From the NCBI GenBank assembly GCA_028694545.1, contig JAQVKV010000201.1:1-5702 (forward strand): a DNA stretch of 5,702 nucleotides, given 5' to 3'. The notes under the pieces were generated by a model. The model made no database searches. It was given only the letters and a program-made list of their open reading frames with translations, and was not told the DNA's origin. Made by a program: the position numbers and the translations under genes. Positions within the stretch are counted from its first letter, which is position 1; every line of letters starts with the position of its first letter. The DNA is from Zavarzinia sp. GTDB lineage: Bacteria > Pseudomonadota > Alphaproteobacteria > Zavarziniales > Zavarziniaceae. Of this stretch, positions 1 to 5,702 are shown one piece after another.

Positions 1-153
1 GCCAAGCCCTGCGCCGGTGACCTGCAAGCGCCATGCGGCCTTCAGCCCGGTCCCGGCCTCGCGCATGGCGGCAGTCACGGCGCGCTCCCCCGCTACCACC
101 TCGGCCTGCATCATCGCGACAATGTCTGGATCGATGTCGAGCTTCAGTTTCAC
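1..153 (-). CDS. DUF6441-type phage protein, N-terminal fragment (runs off the window)
   Basis: Only the first 51 codons are visible; the frame is open to base 1, so the C-terminus lies outside. I start it at GTG 151-153, which overlaps the TGA of the upstream head-tail joining gene as GTGA and has a GAGG (159-162) five bases before it. The protein begins MKLKLDIDPDIV, followed by a charged, alanine-rich helical stretch and a segment reading GLKAAWRLQVTGAGLG. This start resembles the DUF6441 family, found in alphaproteobacterial prophages directly after the gpFII-like gene. The biochemical role of that family is not established to my knowledge. Its place between head-tail joining and tail genes matches that of lambda Z, so a role at the head-tail interface or in tail completion is a positional inference only. 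An ATG pair at codons 14-15 is a possible alternative start, but it would remove the conserved-looking first residues. Confidence 0.72.
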   Translation of the reverse strand, partial: MKLKLDIDPDIVAMMQAEVVAGERAVTAAMREAGTGLKAAWRLQVTGAGLG

Positions 154-461
154 GCGGGCCTCAGATCGACGGTCCAGACCAACCGCTCGCGGTCGCGAAC
201 AGGCTCGCCTTGAATGAGGAAAGCTTCCCCGTCGATCTCGATGCGGTCGCCGGGGCGCGGGTTCGCCACCTCGGCCACCTGCAGATCCACGCGCGTGGTC
301 TCGGACCAGATCCTTGCATCGCCGAAGTCGTAGACAACATCGGCGCGCCGGGCGACTGCACGCACCAGCTCGGGCGCGCCGCCCTCGGGCGTGTAGACCG
401 CATCCCGGCCGATGTTCGGATCGGCGAAGAGCGTACCAACGGCGGCGGCGAAGGCGCTCAT
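150..461 (-). CDS. Head-tail joining protein, lambda gpFII-like
   Basis: This 103-residue protein is close in size to lambda gpFII (117 residues), which binds the portal-proximal head completion ring and forms the site where the tail attaches. The N-terminal third (MSAFAAAVGTLFADPNIG) is a short helix and linker. The rest is predicted beta-rich, with the recognisable sequence RPGDRIEIDGEAFLIQG near residues 69-85. This follows the 'RxGDxxxIxGxxFxV' pattern of the gpFII/Phage_attach fold, in which lambda has RRGDTLTIGEENFWV. A final strand (RLVWTVDLRP) closes the domain. The start ATG (459-461) shares a base with the TGA of the cement gene (TGATG). No convincing Shine-Dalgarno precedes it, so translation probably depends on ribosomes terminating on the upstream gene. 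Its own TGA overlaps the next GTG. The family assignment rests on size, motif and position; the sequence is too divergent from lambda for certainty by eye. Confidence 0.8.
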   Translation of the reverse strand: MSAFAAAVGTLFADPNIGRDAVYTPEGGAPELVRAVARRADVVYDFGDARIWSETTRVDLQVAEVANPRPGDRIEIDGEAFLIQGEPVRDRERLVWTVDLRPA

Positions 462-796
462 CAGAACGCGCCGTTCAACCGCACCCGGCCAATGGTGTCA
501 CCGGCCCCGCCTGCGACCGCCTCGGTGGCGACACCGATCAGCGTGTTCGAGGTGGCAACGTTGGTGGTGCGCTTGTTGGTGTCGTCCCAATAGATCCTGG
601 CACCCGCGGTCCAGGCCTGCGAGCCGATCTTGGTGATGTCGAAGACGCCAGTAAGCGCGGTCTCGACGGGTTCGCCGAGGGCGGCGGTGCCCGAGGCAAC
701 GCCGAAGATGTAGCCGACGAGCAGGCCATCGCCGGAAGTGACGGCATAGGGCGCGGTCAGGGTGATCGTGTTGCCGGGTTGAAAGAAATTTTTCAT
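461..796 (-). CDS. Capsid cement (decoration) protein, DUF2190 family
   Basis: A 111-residue protein of the DUF2190 family, now regarded as phage capsid cement. Members bind the outside of the expanded shell and stabilise it against DNA pressure. The start MKNFFQPGNTITLTAPYA, the segment SGDGLLVGYIFGVASG (residues 21-36), the central AWTAGARIYWDD (about 61-72) and the closing IGVATEA...GRVRLNG pattern are typical of the family, which is almost all beta strand. I chose ATG 794-796. It has GAGGA (805-809) eight bases upstream, and family members begin at this MKNF. A longer frame opening at ATG 853 adds 19 basic residues that are unlike the family and lack a ribosome site. The gene stands directly after the capsid gene, after a 74-bp gap. 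In lambda the decoration gene D comes before the capsid gene E. The last codon's TGA overlaps the next ATG. Confidence 0.88.
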   Translation of the reverse strand: MKNFFQPGNTITLTAPYAVTSGDGLLVGYIFGVASGTAALGEPVETALTGVFDITKIGSQAWTAGARIYWDDTNKRTTNVATSNTLIGVATEAVAGGAGDTIGRVRLNGAF

Positions 797-799
797 GGG

Positions 800-809
800 G
801 AGGATCCTC
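800..809 (-). promoter_or_regulatory. Ribosome binding site of the cement gene, within a 10-bp palindrome
   Basis: On the minus strand GAGGA (805-809) lies eight bases before ATG 796 and decides the start of the cement gene. It is the left half of the perfect palindrome GAGGATCCTC, so the Shine-Dalgarno is followed at once by its complement. The two halves have no loop between them and cannot fold on themselves, but the TCCTC could compete for the site in a different fold or between molecules. The palindrome may be chance. Confidence 0.55.
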
Positions 810-822
810 GTGGAAAGACGAT

Positions 823-844
823 GGGCGGCCCGATTGGACCGCCC
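823..844 (-). terminator. GC-rich hairpin between capsid and cement genes (possible weak terminator or mRNA-stabilising element)
   Basis: In the minus-strand transcript, arms GGGCGGUCC and GGGCCGCCC pair over nine positions (eight Watson-Crick pairs plus one U-G) around the tetraloop AAUC. It lies 26 bases after the capsid stop codon, in the only non-coding gap of the window (797-870). The bases after the stem read ATCGTCTTTCC, with three Ts in a row only, so it is not a classical strong intrinsic terminator. Partial termination, RNase-resistant protection of the capsid mRNA 3' end, or a processing point are all possible. The U-G pair forms only in the minus-strand RNA, which fits the direction of transcription. 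I see no promoter-like -35/-10 pair in the gap. Confidence 0.45.
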
Positions 845-870
845 GCGTGTCATGGTTCAGGATATGGACC

Positions 871-2904
871 TTACGCGCCCGGGTTCTTGTAAAGACCGCG
901 CCAGTCGATGGCCTTGGCGCCGAAATCGAGACGGCACTTGATCTCGACGCCGTCGACGTCGAAGCCGTTGCGGGTCTCGATGTAGGCGCCCTGCTGGCCC
1001 TCAAGGTAGGCGTACTCGATCGTGTCGATCTGGTTCGGGCTCGCGGCCAGATACCAGGCGGTGGCACTGGCGGCATCGAGGCGCGGCTCGCTGATCGGCG
1101 AGAGCGTGCGGATCGACTGCGGCACCACGCTGGAGGTGGCGGCGGGCACGAGGTTCTGCGCGACCAGCTGCTCGGCCTTCAGTTCCAGCGCGGCGGGCAC
1201 GATCAGGAAGGCAGGACGGATGTTCAGCACCGTCTTCTTGTCGAGCCCGGTCTGCAGCGCCATCGCGGCACGGGCCGCGCCCACCGCATCGACGGCCAGC
1301 GCCGCGCCAGTGCCCGCGAGGTTCTTGTGGTTGGCGTGGAACAGTGCCGTGCCGTCGGCCATGGCCGGGTTCGCGGTGATGATGCCCCAGACCACATCGC
1401 TTTCCAGCTGCGCGATGGAGTTGCCGTACATCGCAGGGATGCGGGTGAAAGCGTCGAGATCGTCGTTGATCAGCACCTGCCGGGTGATCGCCACGACCCG
1501 GCCGTAGGTCTTGACCTTGTAGCTCTCCTTGCTCTCGCCCAGCGTGCCGCGCTTGAACTCACCGCTTTCGCCCACTTCCAGAAGCTGCGGCGCCTCGCCG
1601 AGCTGGAGCCGGTGCATGGACTTGAAGTCCGTCGCCAGCACCTGGCGGCAGAAGAGCGAGAAGGTGCGGGGATAGGCGTCATAAGCCTGCCGGAGCGTCT
1701 TGTTGGTGACGGCCGACAGGATCTCGGGGAAGTCCGAGGTCGAGTGCAGGGCGCGCGTCGCCACCTCGTCGCGCGAGAGCCCGCGCGTGTTCACCCCCGC
1801 ATTGCCGAGGCTTTCCCGGGCAAGTTCCAGCAGCGTCATGCCGCGATACTGGCGCGCGGCGTCTTCCAGCGGGAACAGCGTCGGGCTGTAGCGGTGCAGC
1901 AGCGCGTTCGCCACGGCATCGCGGCGGGTGATGCGCTCGTCCCGGCCGCCGAGGGGGACCGAAAGATGCGGGAAGGTCCGGGTCTCGTCGGATTTGGCGG
2001 CGACCTGATCGAGGATCAGGCGGCGGGATTCGTCGACGCTGACGCCGCGCTTTACAAGGTCCTCGGCGAAGCCGCGCTCGAGCTTCAGGCGACTGGTCAG
2101 ATCGTAGATGGTGGACACGCGGTCGCGCTCGGCCTCGCGGGCGCGGGTCGCGATGGCCTCGGTGTCGGGGGCTTCGGGCGCATCCGGCATGCGCACGGTC
2201 GTCGGTTCGGGGTGTGCCGGGGCCGCAACGGGCTGTTGGCGGGTCTCGGTCAAGGCGGGGACATCCCCGGCCACGGTGGTCGTGCTCTCAGGCATGGATG
2301 CCTCCTTTTGCATGCGGGTGTCGACGATCTCGACGGGATAGCTGGCTTGGTCGGCCGCGCGCACCTGCGCGCGGGGATCGGCGGGAACGGTCACGAAGCT
2401 GACCTCGAGCGGGGTCCAGCGTTCGACGATGCGCTGCTCGACCTCGCCCTTCGCGGCGGGCTCGACCACCTTCACCCGCTCGATGGAATAGCCGACCGAG
2501 ACGTTGCGGATGATGCCGTCGCTGATCAGGCCGAACATGCGGTCGGCGGCCTGGTCGAGCCCTTCGCGCGGGAAGCGGATGGTGGCCTTGCCTTCCTTGC
2601 CCTCGATCCAGGCGCGTTCGACCACGCCCACCTGCGAATGCGAGGACCAGACCGAATGGCTGTCGAGCGCCGGGGCCCCGGCGTTAAGGCGCGTCAGGTC
2701 CACCGCCCTGTCGCTGACCTCGAGGATCTCATCGAAGGGCATAGAGGTGTCCCATCCGGTCCACCGTCGCCGCCGGACGGCCGCGCCGGTGGTGAAGACG
2801 ACGTCGACGGAGCGCGCCTCGGTGTTGATGGTGGCGGGCAGGATGGGCGCGCGCCGCAGCTGCATCGGCAAGGCGACGGGGGCCGCCATCATCATGTCGG
2901 GCAT
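871..2904 (-). CDS. Prohead protease / major capsid protein fusion
   Basis: A 677-residue polyprotein. Residues about 15-185 form an HK97-type (S78/U35-like) prohead protease. His83 (in ALDSHS), Ser136 (in RNVSVGYS) and Glu167 (in PLEVSFVTVPADP) are spaced much like the HK97 protease triad, and are inferred to be catalytic. Residues about 185-250 are a Pro/Ala/Thr-rich linker. Residues about 249-307 are charged and helical, like a scaffold or delta domain. Residues about 320-677 are the major capsid domain, with Mu gpT-like features: the ALFHANHKNLAG motif near 520-531, and IRPAFLIVPAALE near 562-574. The protease would cut scaffold segments, and probably itself free, during prohead maturation. 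I start at ATG 2902-2904, four bases after the portal stop, with AAGGA (2913-2917) eight bases upstream inside the portal gene. A 41-codon upstream extension runs inside the portal gene and is Arg/Ala-rich shadow. Known relatives in alphaproteobacterial prophages carry the same fusion. An internal start at 2295 may yield the capsid part alone. Confidence 0.92.
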   Translation of the reverse strand: MPDMMMAAPVALPMQLRRAPILPATINTEARSVDVVFTTGAAVRRRRWTGWDTSMPFDEILEVSDRAVDLTRLNAGAPALDSHSVWSSHSQVGVVERAWIEGKEGKATIRFPREGLDQAADRMFGLISDGIIRNVSVGYSIERVKVVEPAAKGEVEQRIVERWTPLEVSFVTVPADPRAQVRAADQASYPVEIVDTRMQKEASMPESTTTVAGDVPALTETRQQPVAAPAHPEPTTVRMPDAPEAPDTEAIATRAREAERDRVSTIYDLTSRLKLERGFAEDLVKRGVSVDESRRLILDQVAAKSDETRTFPHLSVPLGGRDERITRRDAVANALLHRYSPTLFPLEDAARQYRGMTLLELARESLGNAGVNTRGLSRDEVATRALHSTSDFPEILSAVTNKTLRQAYDAYPRTFSLFCRQVLATDFKSMHRLQLGEAPQLLEVGESGEFKRGTLGESKESYKVKTYGRVVAITRQVLINDDLDAFTRIPAMYGNSIAQLESDVVWGIITANPAMADGTALFHANHKNLAGTGAALAVDAVGAARAAMALQTGLDKKTVLNIRPAFLIVPAALELKAEQLVAQNLVPAATSSVVPQSIRTLSPISEPRLDAASATAWYLAASPNQIDTIEYAYLEGQQGAYIETRNGFDVDGVEIKCRLDFGAKAIDWRGLYKNPGA
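2293..2309 (-). promoter_or_regulatory. Strong internal ribosome binding site and in-frame ATG at the protease/capsid boundary
   Basis: On the minus strand AAAAGGAGG (2301-2309) matches the 16S anti-Shine-Dalgarno almost perfectly and is followed after five bases (CATCC) by ATG 2293-2295. The ATG is in frame with the fusion gene as Met204, a few residues after the protease domain ends. It is the best Shine-Dalgarno I see in the window, better than those of the genes' own starts. Initiation here would give a 474-residue protein (871-2295) comprising the linker, the helical scaffold-like segment and the capsid domain. It may be the remnant start of a once separate capsid gene or an active internal start; the sequence alone cannot say which. 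Confidence 0.6.
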
Positions 2905-2908
2905 GGCC

Positions 2909-4420
2909 CTATTCCTTCTCTGGTTCGGATGCGGGGGCGCTCGGTTCGCCAGTCGGGTCGCCCGCCTGCGCGCTGCCGGTCTTGGTGACGCGGCGCGGAT
3001 CGCTGTCGAGCACGAGGCCGAGGCCATCGAGCTTGGCGTTGGTCGCAGCGATTTCCGCGAGCACGGCGTCCGGGTTGTGGCCCTGCCGGGCGATGGCCTG
3101 CGCCAGCGTCATCGTGCCTGTCCGGATCGCCAACAGGTCGGCCATCGCGTCCTTGTAGGGATCGACGGCGTCGAACTTCGGCGGCGACCATTCCACCGGA
3201 ACGTCAGGGATCGGGATCTGGCCCGCTGCCCATGCGGCCTCGGTGAACCAGCGCCACACCGGCGCACAGAGCATCGGGATGAAGAGCTGCCACTGCACCG
3301 CGTCGATCATGCGGCGGAACTCGACGAGCCCGGCCCTGATCGAAGAATAGTTGACTTGGGACAGGTCCCCGGTCAGCAACTCGTAAGGCACGCGGAACCC
3401 CGCCGAGATGGTGTGCAGGCTGGCCCGCTTGTATTCGCCATAGCCGCCGGTGGCCGACGGCTGGTTGAATCGGATGTCCTTGCCGCCGCGCGCATAGGCG
3501 ATGAGCCCCGGCTCGAACTGCTCGACCCGGTTGCCGTCGGCATCGACCACCGAAGGCGCAATGCCCTGTTGCGCCTCGTCATCGCCGAAGACGATGGCGG
3601 TGACGCAGGCCTCGGTCTTCTTGCGGACCAGCTCGGCGACCTCGTAGTCGTCGAGATCGCGCAAGCTGCGGATTACCGGGGCGCCCCAGGGAACGCCACG
3701 CGCCTGCGTGCGCTGCTTCTCGTAGACATGGGCGATCTCTGTCGCGGGGACCGGGCGCGATCCGAGCCCACCGTTCAGCGCGCCCCAGGCATCGCCGGGG
3801 TGCTCGGCATGCAGCCAATAGGCGCGGCGCTTGCCAACCGGATCGAACTCGATACCCTGGACGAGGCGGCCCGCGCCGAGGGCACCGGATTTCGTCGCAT
3901 CAAGGAAGTCGGCCTCCAGCACCTGCAATTGCAGCGGCACCGGCAGTCCGTCCGAGGATCGCCGCAGACGGCGGCGCACCAGCACCTCGCCCGCCTCGAC
4001 CATCTCGCGGCAGATCAGCGTCTGCAGCCCGTAGAAGTCCAACTGGCCGTCGGCGTCGCACTCCGCTGTCCAGCGTTCGAAGAGCGTGTCGACCGTGCGG
4101 TCGAACGCCTCGTTACCACTCGCGGCGCGCGGCATGATCCCCGCGCCGATGATATTGTTGACCAGCACCGCGACCGCCTTCGCCGCATGCGGGTTGTTAC
4201 GGACCAGATCACGCATCCGGTCGCGAAGCAGAGCCCCCGCGACGCCGATCTCGGTGTCAGCCGAGGATCCTGGCGCGCGCCAGCCGTCCGTCCGTCGCCC
4301 TTTCGCGGCCCCGTCATAGCCGCGCGTCAGGGTCTCGAAGGCCTGACGGGCCAGCACGCGCCTGGCGGCGGCCCGAGGGGCGACGGAGGCAATTGCCCTG
4401 TCGAACCAGTTTGCCGACAT
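2909..4420 (-). CDS. Phage portal protein, lambda gpB family
   Basis: A 503-residue portal protein, close to the size of lambda gpB (533). Twelve copies form the ring at one capsid vertex through which DNA enters and leaves, and which docks the terminase and then the head-completion proteins. Visible family signatures are RDLVRNNPHAAKAV (residues 70-83), the LEADFLD segment near 168-174, the IAHVYEKQR...G-PWGAPVI stretch (229-250), RVPYELLTGDLSQVNYSS leading into IRAGLVEFRR (343-370), and the C-terminal PYKDAMADL...GTMTLAQAIARQG block (421-447). The last 20 or so residues are Pro/Glu/Ser-rich and probably disordered. ATG 4418-4420 is preceded by GGAG (4428-4431) at seven bases and overlaps the gpW-like stop as TGATG. 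The 3' end carries the ribosome site of the protease/capsid gene. In lambda gpB the N-terminus is trimmed during maturation; whether that happens here cannot be read from the sequence. Confidence 0.95.
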   Translation of the reverse strand: MSANWFDRAIASVAPRAAARRVLARQAFETLTRGYDGAAKGRRTDGWRAPGSSADTEIGVAGALLRDRMRDLVRNNPHAAKAVAVLVNNIIGAGIMPRAASGNEAFDRTVDTLFERWTAECDADGQLDFYGLQTLICREMVEAGEVLVRRRLRRSSDGLPVPLQLQVLEADFLDATKSGALGAGRLVQGIEFDPVGKRRAYWLHAEHPGDAWGALNGGLGSRPVPATEIAHVYEKQRTQARGVPWGAPVIRSLRDLDDYEVAELVRKKTEACVTAIVFGDDEAQQGIAPSVVDADGNRVEQFEPGLIAYARGGKDIRFNQPSATGGYGEYKRASLHTISAGFRVPYELLTGDLSQVNYSSIRAGLVEFRRMIDAVQWQLFIPMLCAPVWRWFTEAAWAAGQIPIPDVPVEWSPPKFDAVDPYKDAMADLLAIRTGTMTLAQAIARQGHNPDAVLAEIAATNAKLDGLGLVLDSDPRRVTKTGSAQAGDPTGEPSAPASEPEKE

Positions 4421-4629
4421 CAGCGATCTCCGCGGCTGAAGCCAGCCAGTCCGGCCACCGGCAGTGGCCGGGTGGTGCCCGCAATGGCGCGCTCGATGGT
4501 GCGGATGCGGGCGAGCAGATCCTCGGCGGAGCCGTAGTCGACGGACTTGCCGTCATAGCTCACCCGCGTCGTGCCGCTGGCATAGGCCCGGCGCAGCGCC
4601 GAAAGTTCGGTTTCCGTCCAGTCGGTCAT
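4420..4629 (-). CDS. gpW-like head completion / head-tail joining protein
   Basis: A 69-residue protein matching the size of lambda gpW (68 residues), which plugs the portal after packaging so DNA does not leak and so gpFII can bind. It starts MTDWTETELSALRRAYASG and continues with a beta-hairpin-like VSYDGKSVDYGSAEDL and a second helix (LLARIRTIERAIAG). This is the helix-hairpin-helix order of the gpW fold. ATG 4627-4629 lies two bases after the terminase stop. GGAGG (4642-4646) is twelve bases upstream, longer than usual. An in-frame ATG at 4641 would touch that site directly and add MVLN, so it is less likely. The small size, the position between terminase and portal and the sequence pattern all agree. 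The gene is translationally coupled on both sides. Confidence 0.9.
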   Translation of the reverse strand: MTDWTETELSALRRAYASGTTRVSYDGKSVDYGSAEDLLARIRTIERAIAGTTRPLPVAGLAGFSRGDR

Positions 4630-4631
4630 GT

Positions 4632-5702
4632 TCAGAACCATCCTCCGCGCCGTCCGAGCCAGTCGGAGCGGCGTTTGCCCTGCGGGGCCTGTCCCGGCCG
4701 GTTGATCTGCCCGGCGGGATCGCTGTCGGTGGGGGCCGCCCCGAGCTGATCCTCGAGGTCGCGCCATTTCTCGTCGGTCCAGCGGTCCGCGCCCGCGATC
4801 CAGGCGGCGGCGCGGGCATAGACCCGGCAATCCAGCGCCTCGTTGCGCTCGCGGAGTTTCTGCCATTCGAGCTTGGCGAAGCCGCGTTTCGTGCGGACGG
4901 TCACCAGTTGCTCGGCCACGACCTGCTTCAGCCACTCGCTTTCCACCCATGTCGGCAGGTGGATCGTGCCGGGCGGAAAGGCCGCGCCCTCGGCGCGCTC
5001 TTCCTCAGTCGGCCGTTCCAGCCGCAGGAAGCGGTAGGTTTCGGCCTTGAAGGTCGAGACCGCCACGGTCCAGAGCCGCGCCCCGCGCCGCAGGCGTTTT
5101 CCGCCCTCGGTCGCGTCGACGAAGGTCGGCCCCGATACCGGGCTGGAACGATTGAACCCCTCGACGCCCTTGACCGGCGACACCTGCGCAGCGCCTTGCG
5201 CCCGCGACCAGGAATAGACCGCCGGGGCCTCGTAGCCGGTGTCGATGGCGAGCCGCGCGATCCTGAGATGTGCGCCGCGTTCATGCGGCCAGCTTCGGTC
5301 AAGCAGCGCAGTCAGCTCCGACCAGGCGTCGTGCCGATCCGGCCCGCCCTCGATCACGACGTGGTCGACGAGCCAGCTTTCCAGACCACGGCCCCACGCC
5401 CAGACATCGACCTCGATCCGGTCCTTCTGGACATCGGCCCCTGCGGTCAGGAACAGCCCTCCGGCTGGCACCATACCGGATGTCCAGCGCTCGCGCCGGT
5501 CGTAGAACCGTTGCCAGTCCGGGGCTTCACCGGTCTCGACCCATGTCTCGCCGAGGATTGTGTTGCGGAACGCCTTGATCGCCTCGTCCGACCCCTGTGC
5601 CGCGTCCCATGCCCGCACGATCCGCTCCCAGCTCAGCCAGCCGATCGGCGAGTAGAACGCCGAGAGGTGATACCCGACCGTGCTCGGATCGGCGGCCGTG
5701 GC
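4632..5702 (-). CDS. Terminase large subunit, lambda GpA family, C-terminal part (start outside window)
   Basis: The frame is open from base 5702 to the TGA at 4632, giving the last 356 residues of a protein that is usually about 600-700 residues long. The N-terminal ATPase motor (Walker motifs) is therefore not visible. What remains is the GpA nuclease domain that cuts concatemeric DNA. The first residues include GYHLSAFYSPIGWLSW, a hallmark of the family just before the nuclease. Candidate metal-binding acidic residues are Asp in LTAGADVQKD (residue 90 of the fragment), Asp in LAIDTGYE (154), and Glu/Asp in RNEALDCRVYA (288/291), as in RNase H-like terminase nucleases. The C-terminus (QGKRRSDWLGRRGGWF) is basic and aromatic, as in relatives, and is likely to contact the portal. 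A GTG at 5618 is internal and not the start. The small terminase subunit would be expected upstream, beyond 5702. Confidence 0.95.
   Translation of the reverse strand, partial: ATAADPSTVGYHLSAFYSPIGWLSWERIVRAWDAAQGSDEAIKAFRNTILGETWVETGEAPDWQRFYDRRERWTSGMVPAGGLFLTAGADVQKDRIEVDVWAWGRGLESWLVDHVVIEGGPDRHDAWSELTALLDRSWPHERGAHLRIARLAIDTGYEAPAVYSWSRAQGAAQVSPVKGVEGFNRSSPVSGPTFVDATEGGKRLRRGARLWTVAVSTFKAETYRFLRLERPTEEERAEGAAFPPGTIHLPTWVESEWLKQVVAEQLVTVRTKRGFAKLEWQKLRERNEALDCRVYARAAAWIAGADRWTDEKWRDLEDQLGAAPTDSDPAGQINRPGQAPQGKRRSDWLGRRGGWF

Noticed and set aside
33..593. A 186-codon plus-strand frame across the FII-like and cement genes
   Set aside because: It lies opposite three recognisable genes and has no family resemblance or start signal.
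797..853. N-terminal extension of the cement protein to ATG 853
   Set aside because: The 19 extra residues are basic and unlike the DUF2190 start, the ATG lacks a Shine-Dalgarno, and the hairpin sequence would become coding. ATG 796 has GAGGA at a good distance.
847..2988. A 713-codon open frame on the plus strand, opposite the protease/capsid gene
   Set aside because: It is antisense to a well supported gene, its product is a low-complexity mix of Arg, Gly, Ala, His and Asp with no recognisable family, and no ribosome site precedes its ATG. Long antisense frames are expected in GC-rich coding DNA with GC-rich third positions.
2905..3027. N-terminal extension of the protease/capsid fusion into the portal gene (ATG 3027)
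   Set aside because: The 41 added residues are Arg/Ala/Pro-rich out-of-frame portal sequence; ATG 2904 has a proper ribosome site and follows the portal stop by four bases.
2504..4537. A 677-codon open frame on the plus strand, opposite the end of the capsid fusion, the portal and gpW
   Set aside because: It spans three genes on the other strand, is Arg/Ala/Asp-rich with no domain, and has no ribosome site; it is a shadow of portal codon use.
4641..4950. Long form of the gpW-like gene starting inside the terminase gene
   Set aside because: The extension is out-of-frame terminase sequence rich in Arg and Gly; the 69-residue form matches the size and start of the gpW family.
1..5702. Gene transfer agent instead of prophage
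   Set aside because: The Rhodobacter-type gene transfer agent has a different terminase type, separate protease and capsid genes and a different order; the lambda-type GpA, gpW, gpB set here points to a phage or prophage.

Overview
The window is the left part of a tailed-phage structural (head morphogenesis) module, most likely a prophage. All recognisable genes are on the minus strand, so transcription runs from base 5702 towards base 1. The DNA is strongly GC-rich by eye (not computed). The protein sequences resemble prophage proteins of Alphaproteobacteria, especially Rhodobacterales (Rhodobacter/Paracoccus/roseobacter type). That host assignment is inferred from composition and family resemblance; no host gene is visible.

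In transcription order the window holds: the C-terminal 356 residues of a lambda GpA-type large terminase (4632-5702, start outside the window); a 69-residue gpW-like head-completion protein (4420-4629); a lambda gpB-type portal (2909-4420); a 677-residue fusion of an HK97-type prohead protease with a major capsid protein (871-2904); a 74-bp gap carrying a GC-rich hairpin (823-844); a DUF2190-type capsid cement protein (461-796); a gpFII-like head-tail joining protein (150-461); and the first 51 codons of a DUF6441-type protein (1-153). The order parallels lambda A-W-B-C-E-FII-Z. The differences are that protease and capsid are one reading frame, the cement gene follows the capsid instead of preceding it, and no FI-like gene is seen.

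The genes cover one pathway. The terminase cuts and pumps DNA through the portal ring. The protease matures a prohead built from the capsid domain. The cement protein would stabilise the expanded shell. The gpW-like and gpFII-like proteins close the portal vertex and form the surface to which a tail binds. Junctions are extremely tight (TGATG or GTGA overlaps, 2- and 4-base gaps), which implies one polycistronic mRNA with coupled translation. The only real gap is between capsid and cement.

The most interesting observation is inside the fusion gene. A near-perfect Shine-Dalgarno sequence sits five bases before an in-frame ATG (2295) at the protease/capsid boundary. It suggests that a separate 474-residue capsid precursor is made from an internal start, in addition to the full protease-capsid polyprotein. 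Otherwise the region looks like ordinary phage head genes; I found no defence system, CRISPR, tRNA, insertion sequence or attachment site.
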